DNA from: a virus
Reading direction: 5' to 3' (one strand)
IMG/VR virus record: IMGVR_UViG_3300021379_000628
Coordinates: 1 to 62,696 of that record
DNA: 62,696 nt
Position numbers and translations under genes: made by a program. A model generated the notes under the pieces. That model was not told the origin of the DNA, did no database searches, and saw nothing but the letters and a program-made list of their open reading frames with translations. How positions within the stretch are numbered: position 1 is the stretch's first letter; the number at the start of each line of letters is the position of its first letter. Shown piece after piece: positions 47,918 to 57,500 of the stretch.

Positions 47918-49676
47918 TGAATGGAAAAAAGGCGTTGATTACCCAACCTGGGGTGACACAGACGTATACAAGAAGACTATATCCGGGGGATATTTATTAT
48001 CAGGTGAATCACCAAGAGACGCATACCAACGAGTCGCAACAACAGTTGCAAGAAGATTATTTAAACCAGAATTAAGTGAAACGTTTTTTAACTATATTTG
48101 GAATGGTTGGTTAAACTTAGCATCACCAGTATTATCAAATACAGGAACTGATCGTGGATTACCTATAAGCTGTTTTGGTATCGATGTAGGTGATAGTATC
48201 GCTGAAATTGGTAATAAAAACTTAGAGATGATGCTGCTAGCTAAACACGGTGGGGGAGTTGGTATTGGCATTAATATGATACGTCCTGCCGGAGCTAAAA
48301 TAACAGGTAATGGAACATCAGACGGAGTTGTCCCTTTTTGTAAAATATATGACTCAACAATTCTTGCAACTAACCAAGGTTCTGTTAGAAGAGGAGCAGC
48401 AAGTGTTAACATCAACATTGAACATGATGATTTTGAAGAGTGGCTTGAAATTAGAGAACCTAAAGGAGATGTCAATAGACAATCGCTTAACCTTCATCAG
48501 TGCGCAGTTGTGGGCGACAAATTTATGCGTAAGCTTGAACAAGGAGATGCAGACGCTAGGAATAGATGGAGTAAACTTCTTAGAAAACGAAAGTCAACTG
48601 GAGAGCCGTATATTTTGTTTAAGGGAAATACTAATAAAGCGAATCCAGCAGCTTACAAAGACAATGCGCTAAAAGTACATATGACTAATATATGTAGTGA
48701 GATTACACTACATACAGATGAGTCTCATAGTTTTGTTTGTTGTTTATCATCAGTTAATTTAGCTAAATATGAAGAGTGGAAAAATACTAACCTTATTTAC
48801 GATGCCATTTGGTTTCTTGATGGAGTTCTTGAAGAGTTTATCCAGAAAGCTAAAGGGCTTAAAGGATTTGAGAACTCTATTCGTTCTGCAGAAAAAGGTA
48901 GAGCGTTGGGTCTGGGCGTTTTGGGGTGGCATACGTATCTACAGCAAAACGGTATCCCTTTCGAAGGGTTACAAGCACAGTTTGAAACTAGACGTATATT
49001 TTCACAAATCAAAATCGAAAGCGAACGTGCGAGTAGAGCACTTGCTGAAGTCTATGGGGAGCCTCTTTGGTGCCGCGGTACTGGCTTTAGGAATACTCAT
49101 CTTAGGGCTATTGCTCCTACTGTTAGTAATAGCAAGCTTGCTGGTAACGTTAGTCCTGGCATTGAGCCTTGGGCCGCTAATGTTTTCACGGAACAAAGTG
49201 CGAAGGGTACGTTCATTAGGAAAAACAAAGAGCTAATAAAAGTTTTACGTAAAATTGGTATTAATACTGATGAAACGTGGAATAAGATATTAGAAGACGG
49301 TGGAAGTATACAAGGTATTGATGAGCTTGATAACTGGGGATTTGTAGATCGTAGACTTACAAATATAAATGAGCAAACGGTAGATCTTGAATTGAAAGGA
49401 GTTGATATGGTTAAAGACGTATTTAAAACGTTTAAAGAAATTAATCAACTTGAGTTAGTTAATCAGGCTGGTATACGTCAGCAATATGTTGATCAATCAG
49501 TTTCATTAAACTTAGCTTTTCCAAATGAGGCTTCACCTAAATGGATTAACCAAGTTCATTTAGACGCATGGAAAAAAGGGGTTAAAACTTTATATTATAT
49601 GAGGACTGAATCAGTATTACGTGGAGACATTGCCGCAAAGGCTATGGATCCTGACTGTATTGCTTGTGACGGATAG
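47907..49676 (+). CDS. nrdA: Ribonucleotide reductase class I large subunit
   Basis: A 589-residue catalytic subunit. ISCFGIDV carries a first redox Cys, NICSEITL has the Asn-x-Cys-x-Glu active-site set with the thiyl Cys, and CCLSSVNL the second redox Cys. The C-terminal CIACDG is the thioredoxin-accessible Cys pair. It lacks an N-terminal ATP-cone, so dATP feedback inhibition is probably absent, common for phage enzymes. It is shorter than the roughly 760-residue E. coli NrdA. It is the last gene of the early arm. Confidence 0.95.
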   Translation: MWNNEWKKGVDYPTWGDTDVYKKTISGGYLLSGESPRDAYQRVATTVARRLFKPELSETFFNYIWNGWLNLASPVLSNTGTDRGLPISCFGIDVGDSIAEIGNKNLEMMLLAKHGGGVGIGINMIRPAGAKITGNGTSDGVVPFCKIYDSTILATNQGSVRRGAASVNINIEHDDFEEWLEIREPKGDVNRQSLNLHQCAVVGDKFMRKLEQGDADARNRWSKLLRKRKSTGEPYILFKGNTNKANPAAYKDNALKVHMTNICSEITLHTDESHSFVCCLSSVNLAKYEEWKNTNLIYDAIWFLDGVLEEFIQKAKGLKGFENSIRSAEKGRALGLGVLGWHTYLQQNGIPFEGLQAQFETRRIFSQIKIESERASRALAEVYGEPLWCRGTGFRNTHLRAIAPTVSNSKLAGNVSPGIEPWAANVFTEQSAKGTFIRKNKELIKVLRKIGINTDETWNKILEDGGSIQGIDELDNWGFVDRRLTNINEQTVDLELKGVDMVKDVFKTFKEINQLELVNQAGIRQQYVDQSVSLNLAFPNEASPKWINQVHLDAWKKGVKTLYYMRTESVLRGDIAAKAMDPDCIACDG

Positions 49677-49748
49677 TGCAATATATAACACTTTTGTTAT
49701 AAATGTAGGCGTATACGTTTACAAATTACATTAAAAGTGCAATATATA
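49675..49748 (+). repeat. Direct repeat pair AGTGCAATATATA
   Basis: The 13-base sequence AGTGCAATATATA occurs at 49675-49687 and 49736-49748, between the nrdA stop and the terminator. Between them lies the palindrome CGTATACG. It may be a regulatory site or a mark of a short duplication; no gene is present here. Confidence 0.5.
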
Positions 49749-49760
49749 GCATTACAAATA

Positions 49761-49800
49761 AAAAAAAGGGGGCTACTTTCGTAGCTCCCTTTCTTTATTA
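49761..49800. terminator. Bidirectional terminator between converging arms
   Basis: GGGGGCTAC-TTTC-GTAGCTCCC forms a nine-pair stem (one G-U) with a four-base loop at 49768-49789. An A-run on the left and a T-run on the right serve both directions. It separates nrdA (plus) from the lipoprotein gene (minus), the only place where the two arms meet. Confidence 0.88.
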
Positions 49801-49829
49801 GGAACGATTGGGTATGGTACGCCCAGTTT

Positions 49830-50093
49830 TTATTTGTTCCTTATTGTTTTCTTATTAATAGTTCTTTGACTTTTTCTTTGCATTATCTTAATATAGTCAG
49901 TCGTTAATTTTTTTTTGATAATGATTTCAATGTCATCATTAGTATAATACTTCTGTACTACATTAATTATTGGATTATCTTCAGATGAAGTTAACCAACT
50001 AGATTCTTTAGTTATATCTTTTGTGTATACTACTTTTGTGCTACCGCAACTAATAAATAGCGCGGTGACTGTAGCAATAATTATTTTCCGCAT
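49830..50093 (-). CDS. Small lipoprotein, end of late arm
   Basis: An 87-residue protein with a lipoprotein signal (RKIIIATVTALFISC; lipobox LFIS-C, Cys16) and a charged, helical mature part. Position among lysis genes suggests an outer-membrane spanin-type lipoprotein, but no matching inner-membrane partner pattern is certain; the TM/coiled-coil protein at 51280 is a candidate. It overlaps the upstream gene by 13 bases. Confidence 0.6.
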   Translation of the reverse strand: MRKIIIATVTALFISCGSTKVVYTKDITKESSWLTSSEDNPIINVVQKYYTNDDIEIIIKKKLTTDYIKIMQRKSQRTINKKTIRNK

Positions 50094-50356
50094 GGTTCTC
50101 CTGTTTTAACGTTGATCCAATTTTCTTTTTCAAACCAGTCACGTAACGTAGCTCCTTTCTTGCGAGTGCCTTTTATATTTGACTTACTTGATCTTCTGTA
50201 TTTACCTGACTTAGCAGCTGACTCCTTAGCTCTAATAACTTTTTCTTTTTCAGCCTTGCTCATTGATCTTACCTTTGAAGCAGGTAAACAAACCTTTTTA
50301 GTTCCACCACCTTTTACTTTAGATTTTTTTTGGAACGGTGAGTTTTGCGTATACAT
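50081..50356 (-). CDS. Conserved basic phage protein (DUF5872-like)
   Basis: A 91-residue Lys/Ser/Gly-rich protein. VCLPASKVRSMSKAEKEKVI and the end TLRDWFEKENWINVKTGEPC match a small family of marine phages (I believe DUF5872) whose C-terminus is W(I/V)(D/N)VKTGxPCG. It may bind nucleic acid or package in virions. Overlaps with both neighbours support translation. Confidence 0.7.
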   Translation of the reverse strand: MYTQNSPFQKKSKVKGGGTKKVCLPASKVRSMSKAEKEKVIRAKESAAKSGKYRRSSKSNIKGTRKKGATLRDWFEKENWINVKTGEPCGK

Positions 50357-50508
50357 TATTTTTTCTTTTTACCCATTTTGCTGGGTCCACCAGCTCTAGT
50401 ACATCTAACACCCCAACCTGAAGCGTATGCTGATGGCCACACTTTAAATTTCTTTTTTGCCGCAGCTTTGCACGGTGCGCTTATTTTTTCATATAACGGT
50501 GATCCCAT
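50356..50508 (-). CDS. Conserved small basic protein (50 aa)
   Basis: An ATG at 50508 opens 50 codons. AAAKKKFKVWPSAYASGWGV with a following RCTRAGGPSK and KKKK end is a familiar tiny basic family of marine phages (the FKVWPSAYAS signature). Its function is unknown and it often sits in the late arm. One-base stop/start overlap with the DUF5872-like gene supports it. Confidence 0.7.
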   Translation of the reverse strand: MGSPLYEKISAPCKAAAKKKFKVWPSAYASGWGVRCTRAGGPSKMGKKKK

Positions 50509-50518
50509 GTCTTTGTTT

Positions 50519-50986
50519 TTAAATTATGCTATACACACTTTTTCCTCCTTCTTTACTAGCTTTCAAGCAACGTCTACGATTTTCATCTGCAGATACGTAA
50601 CTCACGTGCACCCAATCAGGGTTTTCATCAGATCCAAATTCCCAAATCAATTGATCAAAGTCTAAATTGTTTTTAATGTAATTGTACATTTCTGCATTAG
50701 TCTTATGACCATACACGTCGTCAATATCAATCGCACGACCTTCACAATGTTGCGACTTTGAACTTCCACCAATTGCTTTGTTAAGCTCTACACTTCTAAA
50801 AAATGAATTAATTTTTATTGGACCACCAACCCACTCGCGTAATGGTTCAAACACGTTTTCAGCAACACCAACCATGTTTGTTAGTTGATAATCATTTGGC
50901 ATGTTTTCTATACCTTTTCTTTTAGCTGTGTATGATTCAATTGCCTCTCGCAAGCTGATATGCTTGCTTATCCCTTCTGATCGCAT
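50519..50986 (-). CDS. Endolysin, M15-family peptidase
   Basis: A 155-residue D-Ala-D-Ala carboxypeptidase-like endolysin. SQHCEGRAIDID gives His80 and Asp87 of the zinc site, and DWVHVSY gives His127; Glu116 in IWEFG is the likely catalytic acid. The N-terminal ISKHISLREAIESYTAKRKG is part of the family. It would cleave peptidoglycan cross-links. There is no signal peptide, so it needs a holin. It overlaps the thioredoxin-like gene by 50 bases. Confidence 0.88.
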   Translation of the reverse strand: MRSEGISKHISLREAIESYTAKRKGIENMPNDYQLTNMVGVAENVFEPLREWVGGPIKINSFFRSVELNKAIGGSSKSQHCEGRAIDIDDVYGHKTNAEMYNYIKNNLDFDQLIWEFGSDENPDWVHVSYVSADENRRRCLKASKEGGKSVYSII

Positions 50987-51278
50987 CCTCTATTTCTTTT
51001 ACAGTTAAATTTAATTTAAGACTTATTCCAGCTCTCCAAAACATAGCCACTTTACCATCTCTAAACAGTATAACAACTGGTACAGCTGAAATATCTTTTT
51101 TAAGGTTTTCGTGTTGATCTTCTAAATCCCCTTTTATAACTTTATATCCTAAAATCTGAAAAGGCAAATCAACGTCATTTCTTGCGTTCCAATGCGCGTT
51201 AATATGAGCTATAGTATATTCTTGAGAATAAGATATTGATGCAATTAATAATAATATTAAAGTGATTAAAGCTTTCAT
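50937..51278 (-). CDS. Secreted thioredoxin-fold-like protein without CxxC
   Basis: A 113-residue protein with a signal peptide (residues 1-18, ALITLILLLIASISYS). The mature part has a thioredoxin-like order: helix, strand GYKVIKGDLE, then AVPVVILFRDGKVAMFWRAG with the conserved cis-Pro and strand, and a final helix. The usual CxxC is replaced by HWNARNDV, so it is not a redox enzyme. It is encoded in the lysis block and may act in the periplasm; the function is unknown. Confidence 0.6.
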   Translation of the reverse strand: MKALITLILLLIASISYSQEYTIAHINAHWNARNDVDLPFQILGYKVIKGDLEDQHENLKKDISAVPVVILFRDGKVAMFWRAGISLKLNLTVKEIEDAIRRDKQAYQLARGN

Positions 51279-51279
51279 T

Positions 51280-51567
51280 TTAATTTTTCTTTTCGATTAT
51301 CTCATATAATTTCTCATCTATCTTATCCAGCTTTTTACTGTTCTCTTCAACTTTTTCTTGAGTATTCATAATTGTCTCGCGAATAAGTTGATCCTTAAGA
51401 TCGTACTCAGTTCTACTAATAGCGGGTTTTGGAAGTTCTTTAGCAATCTCAATATCTGCTTTCAATGTAAAATACATAGCGGCAAGTGATATTGCTCCAG
51501 CTATAACCATACCAATGGTCTTCAGATCCAATGTTACCTGAGTTTCTTCTCCTAATTTTGTGGCCAT
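51280..51567 (-). CDS. TM plus coiled-coil protein, lysis block (95 aa)
   Basis: A 95-residue protein with one transmembrane helix (residues about 17-38, IGMVIAGAISLAAMYFTLKA) and a long C-terminal coiled coil (IMNTQEKVEENSKKLDKIDE). This is the layout of an inner-membrane spanin or a phage holin-like accessory. It lies between the giant virion protein and the lysis genes. Confidence 0.6.
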   Translation of the reverse strand: MATKLGEETQVTLDLKTIGMVIAGAISLAAMYFTLKADIEIAKELPKPAISRTEYDLKDQLIRETIMNTQEKVEENSKKLDKIDEKLYEIIEKKN

Positions 51568-51570
51568 AAT

Positions 51571-54500
51571 TTATCTTGTAATTGTTCTTCTTTTTACTGT
51601 TTTTCTTCTCGTTGTTTTAGGTTTCGGCTTTTTGGCTTTTTCTTTTTCTTCTTCTTCTATACCTATTTGCCAGTCTTGCCAACCACCTAGTAATGCTAAG
51701 CGTTCCCAAGTTTCAAGATCGCTTTCAGTAGATTGAATAACATTGTTTACTTTTTTAATTGCTCTATCAAGCGGTATGTTTGTTGTAGCGGCAATTACAT
51801 TAGCACCAGCTAGATATGCTGGATTATCTAAACTCAAACCTTTTTCCATCATCTCGTCTTTATCCCATTGATAAGCTCTAGCAGCTTGATTTATCTTAGA
51901 TAATTTAGATGATACAGGAGGTGATATTTTTGTAAGTTCATACCCAACTTTTTCAAGTTTAGGTTGATCTTTTTCCATTTCACGCATGATACGTAATATA
52001 GCGTTTTTACCAACAGATATAGCAGCTCCACCAAGACCAGTACCGCGCAATACTGAATCAGCCATACCATTAGCTACGTCAACATATTTTTCTACTTTCT
52101 CTTCTTCTTCTGGTTCTTCATCACCAAAAGCAAAAGCAAATAAACCTTGTTGTAAAGCGTTAAATATAAGGTTTTGTGCTGTTGCGTAATAAATAATCTT
52201 ACTTATATGTGTCTTAGCGTCTCCTCGGCCAGCTACAAGATCTCTAACGGCTTTATCCATTATTCTAGTATACTGTGCTGGAGTATTGCTATAAGCTAAT
52301 ATAGGACGTCCTAATGGACCAGCTTGTTGTTGTGATATAAGATCAGGTCTACTTGATTGCTGAGATATTTCAGCTGTATCTCTAAAGTCTTCAAACGCCT
52401 TTGCTTCAGCTTCAGCTTGGGATAAACCTTGTTTCTTGTATGTATTAATTCTGTTACGATAGAACGTAGCTCCACCAGATGCAATAGCAAAACTATCTGC
52501 CATTTGCGTAGGTGTAAAACCAAATTGTAATATCTTACCAACAACAGCTTTTGGACCACCCTTCTTTGCCATGTCAGCAATATCAGATTCTGTTACGTCC
52601 ATACGTAAACCACCTCTTCTTGATTTTAAGAAATCTGAATTAAACAGATACATAAAATCTTTCCAGTATTGTGGTTGATTAGCAAATGCTTTACCAGCTT
52701 TGTATGGATTGTTATCTGAGAAGTTAACAAAGTTAGTTGCAGATAACGTTTGAAGTACGGCTGATCTGGTATTTAAGAACATTGTTACACCAATACTACC
52801 ATTTAACCAATCAGTAAATCTAGCAGTGAGCGAATCGTCAGAGTAATTCTTATTACGTCCAGTCTTCATACGGCGTAAACTATTTTCAATAGCTTTTCTA
52901 TATTTCTTACCGTATATAGCTTCTAATTTGTTTAGGTTTTTCTCAGAGAAAACAATATCAGCATTAGCTTGCCACTCTTGCAAGTATTCAGCACGTCTAC
53001 CAGTATTTAAACCTTCTAAAAGATCTGTTGTGATAGTTCCGCCTAACCAACCTTCACCAGGTTTAGCGTATTCTCTACCTTTTTGTATTGCTATTAGTTG
53101 ATCTGCAAATACTTGCAGCTCTGAATTATCTATTACATGCTTTGTAAGATCTTTAAGATCTGTTTTGCTAATACCAGGTATTTCCATACCTTGTTTATTC
53201 CAAATATAGACTCTTACAGCTTGCTCATTAGTAAATACTTCACCAGGTATTTTTTTACGTAAGTTTTTTGGTACAATACCTAAGCCTTTCTTTAAAGCTT
53301 TATAATCATTAGCCATTGCTACTCTAGCTCTATCGAGATTAGTCATAGCTCTAGAAAATGGTTTGAATAAAGTTTCTTCGTACCATTGTAACTGCTGCTC
53401 ACCTTTCTTACCTTTACTAAGCGTAGAGTACAATAAACCTGCAAAGTCTTGAGCAGAGTAAGGTATAAATCTAGGTAGCCTAAGTTTTTTACCAACAACT
53501 TCAGCTTTAGCTTTACTATATTCTTTTTCAGCCGCAATACCAGATTTATCTTCTAGTATTTTATTGAACTCAGCATCTATATTTTTAGAGAATTTAACTT
53601 TAGCTTGTTGTACTTTTGATTTAACATCAAACACACTTAAAGCATCTTTAACAGCTTTAACATTTTTAATAGCGTCATCAGCAAAATAAAAGTCATTATA
53701 ACCTTCAGCAGCTTTACTAGTAATCCATCTACCTTTTGCAGCAGCTGTACCATCACCTAGACCAATAATATTCTCTTGCTTGAACTCTATACCGTTAGCT
53801 TTCATAAACTCGTATATAGGTCCAGCCGCATCAGCAGGTCTAGCGGTTAGTATATAAAGATCTTCATTACCTCTTGCTTCGTTAATCTTTTTAGCAACTT
53901 CAAACAAAGGTCCTTTCTTACCTTCAATTACTTTACTAAATTCAGAGAAATCAAACTCAGCGCCTTGAGCTTGTAATTCCGCAGCTCTTTCAGCAAACTG
54001 TGTAGCGTTTAGTTTGCCAGTAGTACCATCAGGCATCTCATAAATAACTTGGCTTTTAGATCTTGCTAATGTGTCATCGAAATCAAACACTCTAATCTTT
54101 TTAATTGGAGCATCTATTTTTCTAGCGTTATCCATAGCCTTGTCTATGTTAGACATAACAGGTAATACACTTGGATTTGATTTACTTAGTTTTACTTTTT
54201 GTGTAGATACTAAAGTATTGTTATTTTTTTCAGCAGCTTTTTGCTCTGATTTATTCATTTCAACAGAAACCTTATGACCAGCGCTATTTATTCCGTAAGT
54301 TTCAAAAACAGTTTTACCGTTAGATAAAACTATATTATTAGGATCAATACCGAAATCATTTGTTGCTACATTTATATTGAAATATCTAGCCCAAATATTA
54401 TCTGTAACTTTCCAACCTTCTGGTGTCATAGCTGTATAGTTAAAAGGCTTACCATCTGGTTTTTTACCTTTTAATTTTTTATCATCAATTTTACCTAAAG

Positions 54501-57500
54501 CTCCTTGGAAATAATTATTCTGTATATTTTTAAAATCAGCGTCTACAGTTCCGTTTATAGCTGCCTTAAATAAATACTTAGCAACTAAACTAGCTGGCAT
54601 AGTATGTTCTTCTACTATACCACCTTCTAAGTTTTTAGAATAAAATTTAATTGGAGCAGACGTTCTAACAAAATGACCCATACCTTGGCTAGTGCTTCCA
54701 AGTAACGCTATAATGTATTTAGCGTTTTGATTATCTTCTTGGATCATTGTTTCAAATGTTTTGAATATCTTTTTCAAACCATTTAATTTAGCATCTTGCT
54801 CTTTTTTAAATTTATCGCTATTAAATTCGTTTAAAAAATTTTTACTTATATTACCTTGAGCACCTCCAGTAACGTAAGTTTTTCTAGTTACAGCACTAGC
54901 AATATCTAAATCTTCGTTAGCAAAAGCTGCATTTTCTAAAGCTGTGTTTATATCATCTATACTTGTAAAGAAAAAACCTCTTTTAGCAGCAGATATACCA
55001 GCATTTGCTAAAGTACCTTGTGTAAAAAATGATTTTGGTAGCCTTGGAGCTAATTCATTAACAACCCAATCACGCATCTCTTGTACATTTTCAGGGTTTT
55101 TAGAATCTATAAAATCTAAACCTAGTTTTTTAGATATAAATTTCCAAACTTTATTTTCAGCAGCTAATTCTTCTGCTGTTTTTTCAAACGTTTGGTTTTC
55201 TATAAACTCATTTGTTTCCTTTTTTTGAGATTGTGAAAACTTAGCACCAGCTCTCAATCTTTCCGCTTTAACAGGTATAAGGTTTTCAAGCATGCGGTTA
55301 CGTATATGAAGACCCATTAAGCCTCTAATGGTTTGACCTACTTTATCCCTGTAAATTGGTTTTGTAGGTTTTTCTTTGATAAGATCTATATAGTCTTTTA
55401 AAGTACCAGTTAACTGACCGTCGGTATACATAACGTTAAGTACATTGTTTGGAATAAACGTACCTTTACCAAAGTCATCTTTAGTTTTTGGAAGTCTAGC
55501 GTAGTCAGCTGAAGCGTTGTCAACTAAAAATTGTTTTGCTCTAGTTAAACCTTCAGCATCATATTTCTGATAGTTTCTCTTTTTATCTACAAAAGTTTGT
55601 GGATTAATACCAAACGCTTCACCGTATATCTCAGCTACAGACTCAGGTATATTTCTAGTTTCACCAAATCTAGTAATCTCTTGATCTTTAAAAGCGTCTT
55701 GAGTAGCTTTAGTTATTTTATCTTCTAACTGAGCTTTACTTTCAACTTTAGCATTGTTTAAAATAGTATTAGAATACTGAGTGCTTTCACTTGGTTTTCT
55801 AACTTCTCTTTTAGGTTTAGTTTCTACTTCCGTAACAGCTTCTTCCGTAACAACGCCTTTGGCTTCAGTAACGTCTTCAACAAACTCTTCTCCAAGAACT
55901 CTTTTAGAAGCTTCAATAGCTCTAGCTGGTAAATATTTATTTATATAAGCAGCAAGTGGAACGCCAGAGTCTGGATTATATTCTCTAATTAAATCGAACA
56001 AACCTCTATCTCCAGTCTCTATTTCATCTGTAAGTAATTGACGGTCAAAACCAGGAGCTTCACGTCTTTTATCTACTAACTTACTTACTATTGGTTTAAA
56101 TTGTTCTATAATATCAAAAGCCCCAGCTTCACCTTGTTCTTCGTATATCTGCTGTACTTTTTGAGAAGCTTCTTCAGATCTTGATTCTTTTACGATTTGC
56201 TCATCTGATTTAACTTTAGCTTCTTCAACTAATTTACCTTTAACACCTTTGGCAGCAGCTTCTACTTGAGCTAAACTAAGGTCTCCTTTTTCTATGCTTT
56301 TGTTATAATCTTTTATAAAGTTATAAACATCACGGCCAGTATTAAATTTAATTTTAACACCAAATCTTTGTAGTGTTCTACGAACTCTATCACCAAGCTT
56401 AGTAAATACGTTTTCTTCAAACTTTATATCGCCAGTAGCTAAAGCATCTGAAAATAAAGTAAGTGCTTCTTCCATTTGAATATCAACGTCCTGATCAGCG
56501 TAACGCTCCATTCTTTTTTTGAAGTTACTATCAGCTATTTTAGCAGCATCTATTTTATTTAATTCGTTTAATAGAGCATTTCCAAGACTTATAGCATTTT
56601 CAGGATTATCTTTTACTGTTTTATACAATATAACATGACCAAGTTCGTGACCGGCAATGTTCATAGCTTTTTCCCGAGCAGCAACCTCTCTATTTATAAT
56701 AATAGTTTGTTTACCTGTTTCAGGATTTTGTATAACAAAACCTTGTTGCTCTGAAGCTTTAGCGTCTAAATCTTTATCTAAACCTTGTTCTTTTAAGAAA
56801 TTATCTATTTCTTCTTTGTTGGCAAAATCTTGAAAATCTAAGTCACTAACATATTTACCAGCTTCTTTAGCTTTTCTTATATTGTTTACTAATATCTCAC
56901 CCTCGTTTCTAATATCATAAATCTCTTGTTGAGCTCTATTTCTAGCTTGCTCAATAGATTTAACCATTATATCTTTTTCCTCTTTAGAGAAATCTTGCGA
57001 GGCGTTTACTTCGTTTATTCTGCTAACTGACTCGGTTAAAAATTCAGAGTTTTCAGCTATTTTATTTATTTGATCTTCAGAAAGAGCAGAAACTAGAACA
57101 TCATTTTCATCAAATTGATTTTTTAAATTTGATATTATTTCCTGTTGAGAAGTGTTTATGGTTTCTAATTCTTGTACTGTTATATTATTTCTAGACTTAG
57201 CTTTTTCTAATGTAGTTAATTCATTTAAACTGTTTTGTATTCTTTGATTCTCTGTGGTTGTCCTAACAGCGTGGCTAGCGGTTAAGTATTTACCACCAAC
57301 GCTAGCACCAAGTGCACCAAACATACCTTTAAAGCCTTGCTCTAACCCTTCTTTAGACATCATAAACTTGCCGGCAGCTAAACCAGCTTCGTCTAAATCC
57401 ATGCCCTTAGCAAGATTAGTGTTAACCTCACCTATACCACCTTGAAACCACTCTTGAAAAAAGTTAGTACCTACAACAGAAAGTAAGTCATACATCTGCT

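Noticed and set aside
48310-49236. Plus-strand frames of 120 and 155 codons inside nrdA
   Set aside because: Out-of-frame shadows of nrdA; the catalytic motifs are all in the 589-residue frame.
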